Below, one piece after another: positions 20,891-29,366 of a DNA stretch of 35,272 bases. Every line of letters begins with the position of its first letter. Within the stretch, counting starts at the first letter, position 1. Under the pieces are notes generated by a model. It saw only the letters and a program-made list of their open reading frames with translations. It was not told the DNA's origin and did no database searches. This stretch comes from Enterobacteriaceae endosymbiont of Donacia bicoloricornis. Its GTDB lineage: Bacteria; Pseudomonadota; Gammaproteobacteria; Enterobacterales; Enterobacteriaceae. Location of the stretch: assembly GCF_012567955.1 (NCBI RefSeq), contig NZ_CP046186.1:315277-350548 (forward strand). The letters are read 5' to 3'. The position numbers and the translations under genes are program-made.

Positions 20891-22003
20891 TTAAATTAAT
20901 AATTTTAACATTCTTCTTAATGGTTCTGATGCACCCCAAAGTAATTGATCACCTACTGAAAAAATTGAAAAACAATTTTTATCTATATTTAATTTTTTTA
21001 TTCTACCTACAACTACATCTAATTTTCTACTTACAAAAGAAGGAGTAAGAAAATTGATAGTATCATTAAAATCATTTGGTATAACTTTTACCCATTTATT
21101 ATGTGAATTAATAATATAATGGATATTATCTATAGATAAATTTTGATTTAATTTAATTGTAAATGATTGACTATGTGATCGTAAAGTAGCAATTCTAACA
21201 CATATTCCATCAATAGGGATTTTTTTAGTTTTATTTAAAATTTTATTAGTTTCATATTGTCCTTTCCATTCTTCTTTTGTTTGACCACTATTATTTATTT
21301 TTTTATCTATCCAGGGGATTAAATTATTAATTAATGAAGTATGAAAATTTTTTTTTGGAAAATTAGAAGAATTCATATTTTCTGTAATTTTCTTTTCTAT
21401 ATTTAGAATATTATTAGATTTATCATTAATTAAATTAGGTATTATATTAGATATATATTTAATTTGTAAAATAAGTTCTTTTATAAATTTTGCTCCTGCA
21501 CCTGATGCTGCTTGATATGTAGAAACAGAAATCCAATCAATTAAATTATTTTCAAATAAACCTCCTAAAGCCATTAACATTAAACTAACAGTACAATTAC
21601 CTCCGACAAAAGTTTTTACTCCCATGTTTAATTTTTCTTGTATATTTTTTAAATTAATAGGATCTAAAACAATAACTGCATTATCTGATGTTCTTAAATT
21701 AGAAGCCGCATCTATCCAATAACCATTCCAGCCTATTTTACGTAATTTAAAATAAACTTCATTTGTATATTCACTTCCCTGACATGTAACAATTATGTCT
21801 AATTCAAATAGTTTTTCAAAATTATAAGCATTTTCTAATTTTTGATTTTTATTTTTTATATTTAAATCAGGTACAGATTCTCCATATTGAGAAGTAGAAA
21901 AAAAAATAGCATTAATATTATTAAAATCTTTTTTTTTTAACATTCTTTTTATCAAAACTGAACCTACCATACCTCTCCAACCGATAAAACCTACATTTTT
22001 CAT
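20891..22003 (-). CDS. asd: Aspartate-semialdehyde dehydrogenase
   Basis: NADPH-dependent reduction of aspartyl phosphate to aspartate semialdehyde, the branch point for lysine/diaminopimelate, threonine and methionine. It has 370 residues (367 in E. coli). The nucleotide-binding start is MKNVGFIGWRGMVGS. The catalytic cysteine is C137 in FVGGNCTVSLML (C135 in E. coli). The catalytic histidine lies in the TLRSHSQSFTIKL segment. The insertion region around residues 190-240 is diverged and Asn/Lys-rich. It has its own good promoter (22085-22114) and an AAGGGG ribosome site. It serves peptidoglycan and probably supply of amino acids to the host; the rest of the pathway is not in this window. Confidence 0.97.
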   Translation of the reverse strand: MKNVGFIGWRGMVGSVLIKRMLKKKDFNNINAIFFSTSQYGESVPDLNIKNKNQKLENAYNFEKLFELDIIVTCQGSEYTNEVYFKLRKIGWNGYWIDAASNLRTSDNAVIVLDPINLKNIQEKLNMGVKTFVGGNCTVSLMLMALGGLFENNLIDWISVSTYQAASGAGAKFIKELILQIKYISNIIPNLINDKSNNILNIEKKITENMNSSNFPKKNFHTSLINNLIPWIDKKINNSGQTKEEWKGQYETNKILNKTKKIPIDGICVRIATLRSHSQSFTIKLNQNLSIDNIHYIINSHNKWVKVIPNDFNDTINFLTPSFVSRKLDVVVGRIKKLNIDKNCFSIFSVGDQLLWGASEPLRRMLKLLI

Positions 22004-22084
22004 TATTTCCCCTTATAAAATATATTTTTTTTATTTTATATTTTTTTAAAAAAATAAATTAAATATTACATTAAAATAATATGT

Positions 22085-22114
22085 ATTATACTTACAGATA
22101 GGTATAATTGACAA
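22085..22114 (-). promoter_or_regulatory. Sigma-70 promoter for asd
   Basis: On the minus strand, TTGTCA (22109-22114) and TATAAT (22085-22090) are separated by 18 bp. The -10 box is perfect and the -35 box differs from consensus at one base. The -10 box ends 81 bp before the asd ATG. Confidence 0.65.
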
Positions 22115-22134
22115 TTATGAATTTTTTAAAAAAA

Positions 22135-22812
22135 TTAAATTTTATTAATATTCCAATTAATAGGTTTTTTTCTTTTTAAGAGAAGATATTCATTCGTTTT
22201 AGAAAAATGTCTACAAGTAGAAAAACCTTTATAAAAAGATAACGGAGAAGGATGTGATGTTGTTAAAATTAGATGTCTTGATGTTATTAAATGTACTTTT
22301 TTTTTAGCATATGTTCCCCATAATAAAAAAACAATATTTTTATAATGAGAATTAATTATTCTTATTACATTATTTGTAAAAATTTCCCATCCAATATTAG
22401 CATGTGATTGAGGTTTTTCTTTTTCTACAGTTAAAATAGAATTTAATAACATTACACCTTCTTTTACCCAATTTATTAAATACCCGTGATTAGGAATTGT
22501 AAAATTAGGAATATCTAATTTTAAAGCTTTATAAATATTTTTTAGTGTAGGAGGAATATTTATATTAGGCATTACCGAAAATGCTAATCCATTAGCTTGA
22601 TTAAAACCATAATAAGGATCTTGACCAATAATTACTACTTTTAAATTATTAAAATTTATTTTTTTAAAAATATTAAAAATATATTCCTTTTTAGGATAAA
22701 TAATTTTATTATTACTAATATCTATATTAATTTTTTTAATTAATTTTATAAAATATTTTTTTCTTTTTTCTTGATGAAAAAAAAATTTCCATAAAAAATT
22801 TTTATTATTCAT
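22135..22812 (-). CDS. ung: Uracil-DNA glycosylase (family 1)
   Basis: Removes uracil arising from cytosine deamination in DNA. It has 225 residues (229 in E. coli). The catalytic aspartate is D65 in GQDPYYG (D64 in E. coli). N124 lies in LLNSILTV, and the catalytic histidine H187 in HPSPLSFYKG. Two otherwise conserved histidines are replaced: the H of GQDPYHG is Y68, and the H of QAHGLAF is N74. Both substitutions were confirmed from the codons. The protein is more diverged than its neighbours. No clear Shine-Dalgarno sequence is present. It is divergent from rpsF, sharing a 144-bp AT-rich spacer. Confidence 0.94.
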   Translation of the reverse strand: MNNKNFLWKFFFHQEKRKKYFIKLIKKINIDISNNKIIYPKKEYIFNIFKKINFNNLKVVIIGQDPYYGFNQANGLAFSVMPNINIPPTLKNIYKALKLDIPNFTIPNHGYLINWVKEGVMLLNSILTVEKEKPQSHANIGWEIFTNNVIRIINSHYKNIVFLLWGTYAKKKVHLITSRHLILTTSHPSPLSFYKGFSTCRHFSKTNEYLLLKRKKPINWNINKI

Positions 22813-22956
22813 GATAATGTATAATATTAAAAATATAAATTTATGTAAAATAAAAAAATATTATATAATATTATATTAATAAATAAAATAGAATTTTATT
22901 CTAATTAAATATTTTAATATTTTATTTTTAATCAAAATGATAAGGGAAATAAAGTG

Positions 22957-23322
22957 ATGAAATATTATGAAATAATATTAATGATAAATCCAGATCAAAG
23001 TGATCAAATAAATAATATTACAGAATATTATAAAAAATTTATTATTAAAAATAATGGTTCTATTTCAAGATTCGAAGACTGGGGTAGGAGACAATTAGCT
23101 TATCCTATATTAAAATTACATAAAGCGCATTATATTTTAATAAATATTATTTTAAATAATAATAATATAATAAATAATCTTGAAAAAAATTTTAGAATTA
23201 ATGAAAATATCATAAGATATCTTATAATTAAAACAAAAACAGATAGAAAAAATATATCTTGCGTTTTAAAATTAAAAGATAAACGGCAAGAAAAACGTAA
23301 TGATGTCATTAAAACAATATAA
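22957..23322 (+). CDS. rpsF: 30S ribosomal protein S6
   Basis: 30S platform protein that binds 16S rRNA together with S18. Translation is placed at ATG 22957 (MKYYEIILMINPDQSDQ), aligned with E. coli MRHYEIVFMVHPDQSEQ. An in-frame GTG lies immediately before it. The AAGGG ribosome site is at 22942-22946. The protein has 121 residues, shorter than E. coli (131 or more), because the acidic C-terminal tail is absent; in E. coli that tail receives glutamates from RimK. The conserved core includes RFEDWGRRQLAYPI and LHKAHYILIN. It is the first gene of rpsF-rpsR-rplI. Confidence 0.96.
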   Translation: MKYYEIILMINPDQSDQINNITEYYKKFIIKNNGSISRFEDWGRRQLAYPILKLHKAHYILINIILNNNNIINNLEKNFRINENIIRYLIIKTKTDRKNISCVLKLKDKRQEKRNDVIKTI

Positions 23323-23378
23323 ATATAAATTCCTACAAACAAAATAAGTTTATTCTATAAATATTTGGAGTATGTGTA

Positions 23379-23606
23379 ATGGCACGCTATTTTCGTCGTC
23401 GTAAATTTTGTCGTTTTACAGCAGAAAAAATTAAAGAAATTGATTATAAAGATATTTATCTTTTAAAAAATTTTATTACTGAAAGTGGGAAAATTGTACC
23501 TAGTAGAATTACTGGTACTAAAGCAAAATATCAACGTCAATTAACTAAAGCTATTAAATTAGCAAGATATTTATCTTTAATATCTTATACTGATCATCAT
23601 AAATAA
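23379..23606 (+). CDS. rpsR: 30S ribosomal protein S18
   Basis: S6 partner on the 30S platform, near the mRNA exit. The 75 residues are identical in length to E. coli. It begins [16 protein letters not shown] and contains the signature [18 protein letters not shown], followed by [23 protein letters not shown] ribosome site precedes the ATG. In E. coli priB separates rpsF and rpsR; here the 56-bp spacer cannot hold it, so priB has been lost from this locus. Confidence 0.98.
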   Translation: MARYFRRRKFCRFTAEKIKEIDYKDIYLLKNFITESGKIVPSRITGTKAKYQRQLTKAIKLARYLSLISYTDHHK

Positions 23607-23667
23607 ATTTATAGAATTATTATCTTTTATTTTTAGCAAAATTATTAATTAATAAGAGTATTAAATT

Positions 23668-24120
23668 ATGAAAGTAATTTTATTAGATTCTATTTTAGGT
23701 TTAGGTAAAAAATCTCAAATTATAGATGTTAAACCTGGTTATGCACGTAATTTTTTAATACCAAAAAATAAAGGTATCATTGCCACAAAAGATAATATTA
23801 ATTTTTTAAAAAAAAAACTTTTAGAAAAAAAATCTAAATTGTTAGATATTTTAAATAAAGCAAAATCAAAATTAAAAAAATTTAATAATATAAAAAAAAT
23901 TATTATTAAAGCTAAATCAGGAAAGAATGGTAAATTATTTGGATCAATTGGTAAAAATGACATTTTAAATGAATTAAAGGAAATAGGATTAGAAATTTCT
24001 AAAAAAGAAGTAAAATTACCTAAAGGAGGATTTAAAAAAATAGGAGAGTATAATATTACTTTTCAGTTTCATGAAAAAATTTCAGTTGAAAAAATAATTA
24101 GCATAGTAAATGCTAAATAA
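23668..24120 (+). CDS. rplI: 50S ribosomal protein L9
   Basis: Elongated 50S protein that reaches towards the L1 stalk. It has 150 residues (149 in E. coli). The N-terminal rRNA-binding domain MKVILLDSILGLGKKSQIID and the signature VKPGYARNFLIPKNKG are clear. The central helix is very Lys/Asn-rich. The C-terminal domain keeps GKLFGSIGKNDI and GEYNITFQFH. An AAGAG ribosome site is present. It is the last gene of the rpsF-rpsR-rplI set, 61 bp after rpsR. Confidence 0.97.
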   Translation: MKVILLDSILGLGKKSQIIDVKPGYARNFLIPKNKGIIATKDNINFLKKKLLEKKSKLLDILNKAKSKLKKFNNIKKIIIKAKSGKNGKLFGSIGKNDILNELKEIGLEISKKEVKLPKGGFKKIGEYNITFQFHEKISVEKIISIVNAK

Positions 24121-24149
24121 TTAATTTTATTTTATTTAATACTAATATA

Positions 24150-24179
24150 TTGACTAATTAAAAATTTTTTATGTATAAT
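24150..24179 (+). promoter_or_regulatory. Promoter of the 4.5S RNA gene
   Basis: TTGACT (24150-24155) and a perfect TATAAT (24174-24179) are separated by 18 bp. Transcription would begin about 7-11 bp downstream, at 24186-24190, which fits the start of the RNA stem at 24190/24191. Confidence 0.7.
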
Positions 24180-24189
24180 GAATGTGTAT

Positions 24190-24290
24190 GGAACATGATT
24201 ATTTAGAACAGTATTATTTTACAAACCCAGTCAGGTCTGGAAAGAAGCAGCTGTAGTAAACATAATATGTGTAAAAAATAGTCATGTTCT
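24190..24290 (+). ncRNA. ffs: Signal recognition particle 4.5S RNA
   Basis: RNA component of the bacterial signal recognition particle; it binds Ffh and targets membrane proteins. The conserved apical domain is present (about 24230-24252): GTCAGG, a GGAA tetraloop and AAGCAGC. The terminal stem is formed by GAACATGA (24191-24198) and TCATGTTC (24282-24289). The base pair closing the GGAA tetraloop is T-A instead of the E. coli C-G, a compensatory change that keeps the fold. The length of about 100 nt compares with 114 in E. coli. It has its own promoter and lies upstream of dnaX, both from the same ancestral neighbourhood as in E. coli (10 min). Confidence 0.93.
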
Positions 24291-24321
24291 ATTTAATTAA
24301 TTTTTTTAGAATATATTAAAA

Positions 24322-25425
24322 ATGAATTCTCATGTTTTAGCCATAAAATGGCGTCCTCAATCCTTTAATGATGTTGTTGGTCAAAATCATGTTATACAAG
24401 CTATTAAATATAGCTTATTAAAAAAAAAAATTCATCCTGCCTGGATTTTATCTGGTAGTAGAGGAGTTGGTAAAACAACAATAGCACGTATATTTGCAAT
24501 GGGATTAAGTTGTTTAAAAGGTATTACCCATAATCCATGTGGATTATGTGATAATTGTATGTCTATTAAAAATAATTCTTTTTTAGATTTAATTGAATTG
24601 GATTCTGCATCTAAAACTAAAGTAGAAGATATTAGAGAAATTTTAGAAATAATTTATTATCTTCCTGTGAAAGGAAGATATAAAATATATATTTTTGATG
24701 AATTTCATATGTTATCAAAACATAGTTTTAATGCTTTATTAAAAATAATAGAAGAGCCTCCTGAATACGTAAAATTTATATTTGCAACAACAGAATTACA
24801 AAAAATTCCAATAACTATTATATCTAGGTGTATGCAATTTAATTTAAAATTAATAGAAAAAGATATAATCTTAAATCAATTAAAAAAAATTTTAAATAAA
24901 GAAAAAATTAAATATGATGAAGAAGCATTAAATATTTTATCAAATACTGCATGTGGTAGCATGCGTGATGCATTAAGTTTAACAGATCAATTAATGTCTA
25001 TGGGTTCATTAACCATAAAAAATGTTTATTTAATGTTAGGATTAATAAAAAAAGAATATTTAATTTTATTAATATATAATTTTAAAACAAAAAAAAATAA
25101 CTTAATTTTTAATTTAATTCATAAAATTTCTATGTTTAATATTAATTGGGAAAATATTATTACAGAAATAATGATATTAATACATAATATTTTAAAAATT
25201 AAAATTTTAAATAAAAATTCTAATTCTTTTTTGAAAAATTTAAATTTTGAAAAAAATATAGTAATATTTTATCAAAAAATTATTAATAATTTTTCAGAAA
25301 ATGAACTAAAATTTTTATATAAATTTTTAAATACAGGAAAAAAAAATTTATATTTAGCACCAAATCCTAAAATTGGATTTGAAATGATTATATTAGAAAT
25401 ATTAATATATTTTAATAGTTATTAA
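24322..25425 (+). CDS. dnaX: DNA polymerase III clamp-loader subunit (short gamma-like DnaX)
   Basis: ATPase of the clamp loader that places the beta clamp on DNA. It has 367 residues, against 643 for E. coli tau and 431 for gamma, so only domains I-III remain. Walker A is GSRGVGKT (residues 45-52). The four zinc cysteines C64, C73, C76 and C79 are present. The DEFH box is at 126-129, and the SRC motif with its arginine finger is at 168-170. The tau regions that bind DnaB and the polymerase alpha subunit are absent, as is the programmed frameshift site. The reading frame crosses a run of 11 A (24420-24430). No clear Shine-Dalgarno sequence is visible. The downstream ybaB and recR of E. coli are missing. 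Confidence 0.95.
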   Translation: MNSHVLAIKWRPQSFNDVVGQNHVIQAIKYSLLKKKIHPAWILSGSRGVGKTTIARIFAMGLSCLKGITHNPCGLCDNCMSIKNNSFLDLIELDSASKTKVEDIREILEIIYYLPVKGRYKIYIFDEFHMLSKHSFNALLKIIEEPPEYVKFIFATTELQKIPITIISRCMQFNLKLIEKDIILNQLKKILNKEKIKYDEEALNILSNTACGSMRDALSLTDQLMSMGSLTIKNVYLMLGLIKKEYLILLIYNFKTKKNNLIFNLIHKISMFNINWENIITEIMILIHNILKIKILNKNSNSFLKNLNFEKNIVIFYQKIINNFSENELKFLYKFLNTGKKNLYLAPNPKIGFEMIILEILIYFNSY

Positions 25426-25524
25426 TTAAATTTAAAAATTTGATAAAATTTTATTATAATTCCTTTATAAATTAAATTATATAAATATATTTTAATGTTT
25501 TATATAAATAAGAGATAGATATTT

Positions 25525-27408
25525 ATGGAAAAAAAAGAAACTAGAAGTTTTCAATCTGAAGTAAAACAATTATTACATTTAATGATTCATTCACTTTATT
25601 CAAATAAAGAAATTTTTTTAAGAGAATTAATTTCAAATGCTTCTGATGCTATTGACAAATTAAAATTTAAAACATTGTCTAATCCTAATTTATATGAAAA
25701 TGATTCATCATTAAAAGTACAAATTTCTATAAATAAAGAAAAAAAATTAATTATTATTAATGATAATGGTATTGGAATGTCTCGTGAAGAAGTTATTGAA
25801 AATTTAGGTACAATTGCAAAATCTGGTACCAAAGATTTTATAAAATCTTTAACTTTATCTTCTAATAAAAAATCAGAAATAAATTCACAATTAATAGGAC
25901 AATTTGGTGTTGGTTTTTATTCTGCTTTTATAGTTTCTGATAAAGTTTCTGTTAAAACTAGATTAGCAGGATGTTCTTCAAATAAAGGTGTTTTTTGGGA
26001 ATCAACAGGAGAAGGTAAATATTATGTAGCTAATATAAATAAAGAATCAAGAGGTACTGAAATTATATTACATATACGTTCTAAATATGATGAATTTTTA
26101 GATACATGGCGTATAAAAACAATAATTAACAAATATTCAGAACATATAGCCTTACCAATAGAAATTAAAATGTATAATAAAAAGGAAAAAAAATATTATT
26201 GGGAACAAATTAATAAAGCACAAGCACTTTGGTTGCGTAATAAAACAGAAATTAGTAACACAGAATATAAAGAATTTTATAAACAATTAACATATGATAA
26301 TCTTGATCCCATCACATGGAGCCACAATCATGTAGAGGGTAAACAAGAATATACTAGTTTATTATACATACCCTCAAATATCCCATGGGATATACGTAAT
26401 CGAGATTATAAAAACGGATTAAAATTATATGTACAAAGAGTTTTTATTATGGAAGATGCAGAACAATTATTACCAAAATATTTAAGATTTACTAGAGGTT
26501 TAGTTGATTCTAATGATTTACCTTTAAATATTTCAAGAGAAATTTTACAAAAAAACAGTATTATTCATAATATGAAGATAACATTAACAAAAAAAGTTCT
26601 TAATATGTTAATGAATCTTAGTAAAAATAAAAATATATATGATAATTTTTGGAAAAAATTTGGTGTAGTCTTTAAAGAAGGTCCTGCAGAAGATATAAAT
26701 AATAAAAATATTATTATAAAATTGTTACGTTTTTCTTCAACATATAATAATAATGCAGAACAAAATGTATCTTTAGAAGAATATTCAAAAAGAATGATAA
26801 AAGGACAAAATAAAATATATTTTTTAACATCAGATAATTATATTTCTGCAAAAAATAGTCCCCATTTAGAATTCTTCTATAAAAAAGGTATTGAAGTATT
26901 ATTATTAACAGATCATATTGATGAATGGATGATGAGTTATATTACTGAATTTGAAGGGAAAAATTTTCAATCAATTAGTAAACAAGATGATTTGTCAGAT
27001 GAATTTATTAAACAAAATGATAATATCATAAAAGATGAAATAAAAGAAAAATTTAAACCTTTTTTAAAAAAAATACAAGATTTATTAGGAGAGAAAATAA
27101 AAAAGGTTAAATTAACAAATAGATTAATTAATACACCTGCTATTGTAACTACAGATACAAATGAAATGAGTACCCAAATGGCAAAATTATTTGCTGCAGC
27201 AGGACAAAAAATTCCAGAAATAAAATATAATTTTGAATTAAATCCAAATCATATTTTAATAAAAAAAATTTTTAAAATAAAAGATGAAAAATATTTTTCT
27301 GAATTTATCTCTCTATTGTTAGAAGAAGCAATTTTAGCAGAAAAGGGTACTTTAGATAATCCTCATAAATTTATTGGTCGTATAAATAATTTTTTATCTA
27401 AAATATAA
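25525..27408 (+). CDS. htpG: Chaperone protein HtpG (Hsp90)
   Basis: Bacterial Hsp90, an ATP-driven dimeric chaperone. It has 627 residues (624 in E. coli), with a short N-terminal extension (MEKKETRSF versus METRGF). The N-terminal ATPase domain shows [33 protein letters not shown] and [11 protein letters not shown]. The middle domain shows [15 protein letters not shown] and [14 protein letters not shown]. The C-terminal dimerisation region ends in [15 protein letters not shown] and LAEKGTL. No sigma-32-type promoter was seen in the 99-bp upstream spacer. A strong hairpin follows the gene. In E. coli adk comes next; it is absent here. Confidence 0.98.
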   Translation: MEKKETRSFQSEVKQLLHLMIHSLYSNKEIFLRELISNASDAIDKLKFKTLSNPNLYENDSSLKVQISINKEKKLIIINDNGIGMSREEVIENLGTIAKSGTKDFIKSLTLSSNKKSEINSQLIGQFGVGFYSAFIVSDKVSVKTRLAGCSSNKGVFWESTGEGKYYVANINKESRGTEIILHIRSKYDEFLDTWRIKTIINKYSEHIALPIEIKMYNKKEKKYYWEQINKAQALWLRNKTEISNTEYKEFYKQLTYDNLDPITWSHNHVEGKQEYTSLLYIPSNIPWDIRNRDYKNGLKLYVQRVFIMEDAEQLLPKYLRFTRGLVDSNDLPLNISREILQKNSIIHNMKITLTKKVLNMLMNLSKNKNIYDNFWKKFGVVFKEGPAEDINNKNIIIKLLRFSSTYNNNAEQNVSLEEYSKRMIKGQNKIYFLTSDNYISAKNSPHLEFFYKKGIEVLLLTDHIDEWMMSYITEFEGKNFQSISKQDDLSDEFIKQNDNIIKDEIKEKFKPFLKKIQDLLGEKIKKVKLTNRLINTPAIVTTDTNEMSTQMAKLFAAAGQKIPEIKYNFELNPNHILIKKIFKIKDEKYFSEFISLLLEEAILAEKGTLDNPHKFIGRINNFLSKI

Positions 27409-27422
27409 ATATATAGATAATA

Positions 27423-27454
27423 GATAAGATAATTATCTTAATAATTATCTTATC
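27423..27454 (+). terminator. Intrinsic terminator after htpG
   Basis: Perfect 14-bp stem (GATAAGATAATTAT / ATAATTATCTTATC, extendable by one A-T pair) with a 4-nt loop. It begins 14 bp after the htpG stop codon and runs directly into TTTT. It is the most convincing intrinsic terminator in the window, although it contains almost no G/C. Confidence 0.65.
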
Positions 27455-27681
27455 TTTTAATTAAAAAATATCTAAAATTTCTTTTTTAGTAAAATTTTTT
27501 ATTTTTTTTAATTAAATAATAAAATTTTATTAAAAATTTAATTAATATAAAAATTATAGTTAATTACAATAAACTATTTACTATTTTAAAAAATCATTTT
27601 ATGATTTAATTTAAAATATATACCTTATCCTTAAGATAAGGATTCTTTTCACAATTATAATAAAATTAATAATATAAAAAA
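27455..27681. other. Non-coding spacer between htpG and aroK
   Basis: 227 bp of very AT-rich DNA without a recognisable gene remnant. In E. coli htpG is followed by adk and aroK lies elsewhere, so this is a rearrangement junction. It contains a small 7-bp inverted repeat around AAATCAT/ATGATTT near 27590 and the aroK leader hairpin at 27623-27643. No convincing -35/-10 pair for aroK was found. Confidence 0.6.
27623..27643 (+). promoter_or_regulatory. Overlapping alternative hairpins in the aroK leader
   Basis: Two mutually exclusive stems share the same bases. The first is CCTTATC / GATAAGG (27623-27629 with 27635-27641). The second is ATCCTTA / TAAGGAT (27627-27633 with 27637-27643). Both are followed by a T-rich TCTTTTC, 38 bp before the aroK ATG. 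It may be an intrinsic terminator for a read-through transcript or a small attenuator-like element. Confidence 0.4.
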
Positions 27682-28209
27682 ATGGCAGAAAAAAGAAACA
27701 TATTTTTAATAGGCCCTATGGGAGCAGGAAAAAGTACAATTGGACGTCATCTTGCAAATTTATTAAAAATGGATTTTTTTGATTCAGATCAAGAAATTGA
27801 ACGTCGTACAGGAGCTGATATTAATTGGGTATTTGACGTTGAAGGAGAAGAAGGTTTCAGAAAACGTGAAAAAAAAATTATTAATGAAATAACTCAAAAA
27901 CAGGGAATTATATTAGCTACTGGAGGAGGATCTATCCAATCAAAAGAAACAAGAAAACTTCTATCTTCTAGAGGTATTGTTGTATATTTAAAAACTACTA
28001 TTGAAAAGCAATTAAGTCGTACTAAAAGAGATAAAAAACGTCCTTTATTACAAAAAAATAAAAATCAATTAGCTAAAGAAATATTAGAAAAATTAGCTAA
28101 AAAAAGAAATCATTTATATGATGAAATTGCTGATATTATTATAAAAACAGATGAACAAAGTGCAAAAATTGTTGCTAACCAACTTATTAATTTATTAGAA
28201 AAAAATTAA
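27682..28209 (+). CDS. aroK: Shikimate kinase I
   Basis: Phosphorylates shikimate with ATP in the pathway to chorismate and the aromatic amino acids. It has 175 residues (173 in E. coli). Walker A is GPMGAGKST (residues 11-19). The shikimate-binding residues D34, D36 and R60, the GGG turn (81-83) and the lid arginine R120 (in RDKKRPLL) are all visible. The protein is strikingly close to E. coli AroK over its first 120 residues, more conserved than most metabolic proteins in this window. No clear Shine-Dalgarno sequence is present. aroB follows after 18 bp, so the two form one operon, as in E. coli. Confidence 0.98.
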   Translation: MAEKRNIFLIGPMGAGKSTIGRHLANLLKMDFFDSDQEIERRTGADINWVFDVEGEEGFRKREKKIINEITQKQGIILATGGGSIQSKETRKLLSSRGIVVYLKTTIEKQLSRTKRDKKRPLLQKNKNQLAKEILEKLAKKRNHLYDEIADIIIKTDEQSAKIVANQLINLLEKN

Positions 28210-28227
28210 AAGGATATAATCTTATAT

Positions 28228-29325
28228 ATGGGAAAAACTATTTTAGTTTCAACAAAAAAATATAATTATCCAATTATTATTGATTTTAATCTATTTGATA
28301 AACTATTATCCTTCCCCTTTTTAAAAAAGGGAGATAGTGTTATGATTGTAACTAATAAAATAATTTTTTCTTTATATTTTAACAAAGTAGTTAAACAACT
28401 CCATAATATTGGAGTAAGAATAAATCATGTTATAATTCCTGATGGTGAAAAATATAAAACATTAATTACTGTAAATATTATTTTTACAGCATTAATTAAA
28501 AATTTACATAGTAGAGATACTACCCTAATTGCTTTAGGAGGAGGTGTTATAGGTGATATTACAGGTTTTGCTGCTTCTGTTTATCAAAGAGGAGTAAATT
28601 TTATCCAGATACCTACTACTTTATTATCACAGGTAGATTCCTCCGTAGGAGGTAAAACTGCTGTTAATCATATTTTAGGAAAAAATATGATAGGTAGTTT
28701 TTACCAACCTAGTATTGTAATAATAAATTTAAATTGTTTAGATACCTTATCTAAAAGAGAATTTTCTGCAGGTTTAGCAGAAGTTATAAAATATAGTATC
28801 ATTTTTGATAAAAATTTTTTTTCTTGGTTAGAAAATAATATTAATAAATTATTTAATTTAGATAGAAAATCTATACTTTATTGTATAAGTAAATGTTGTA
28901 AATTAAAATCTCACATTATTAATAAAGATGAATATGAAATAAATAAAAGAGCATTATTAAATTTAGGCCATACTTATGGCCATGCAATTGAAATAGAACT
29001 AGGATATGGTAAATGGTTACATGGAGAAGCAGTATCTGCCGGAATAGTTATTGCTGCTATAACATCTAAAAAACTTAATTTAATAAGGAATAAAGATATT
29101 ATAAGAATTATCAATTTATTAAAAAAATGTAATTTACCAGTAAAGGGACCAAATGATATGGGTATAAAACAATATCTTAAACATATTTATAGAGATAAAA
29201 AAATAAAAAAAAATAAAATTAATATTATTCTTCCTATTAAAATTGGTAAAGCTATTATATATAATAATATTTCAGAAAAAATTATTTCTGCTGCTATTAC
29301 TGAAAATAAAAAAGTAAATTTTTAA
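28228..29325 (+). CDS. aroB: 3-dehydroquinate synthase
   Basis: NAD- and metal-dependent cyclisation of DAHP to 3-dehydroquinate, the second step of the shikimate pathway. It has 365 residues (362 in E. coli). The nucleotide-binding and active-site segments are intact: DGEKYKT, ALGGGVIGDITGFAAS, QIPTTLLSQVDSSVGGKTAVN and GKNMIGSFYQP. The three metal ligands are the glutamate in AEVIKYS and the histidines in NLGHTYGHAIE and LHGEAVSAG. An AAGGAT ribosome site overlaps the end of aroK. The C-terminal 70 residues are Lys/Ile/Asn-rich and diverged. In E. coli damX and dam follow; here rpe begins after 41 bp. Confidence 0.97.
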   Translation: MGKTILVSTKKYNYPIIIDFNLFDKLLSFPFLKKGDSVMIVTNKIIFSLYFNKVVKQLHNIGVRINHVIIPDGEKYKTLITVNIIFTALIKNLHSRDTTLIALGGGVIGDITGFAASVYQRGVNFIQIPTTLLSQVDSSVGGKTAVNHILGKNMIGSFYQPSIVIINLNCLDTLSKREFSAGLAEVIKYSIIFDKNFFSWLENNINKLFNLDRKSILYCISKCCKLKSHIINKDEYEINKRALLNLGHTYGHAIEIELGYGKWLHGEAVSAGIVIAAITSKKLNLIRNKDIIRIINLLKKCNLPVKGPNDMGIKQYLKHIYRDKKIKKNKINIILPIKIGKAIIYNNISEKIISAAITENKKVNF

Positions 29326-29366
29326 AATAATTTGAAATTATTATTTATTATAGTGAATTTAATAAA

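Noticed and set aside
23212..23225. Perfect palindrome ATAAGATATCTTAT
   Set aside because: It lies within the rpsF coding sequence over an Ile-Arg-Tyr-Leu-Ile stretch. It resembles the terminator arms but is explained by codon use in AT-rich DNA.
23130..23342. Minus-strand open frame of 70 codons
   Set aside because: Antisense to rpsF, low-complexity Ile/Leu/Phe sequence, no ribosome site.
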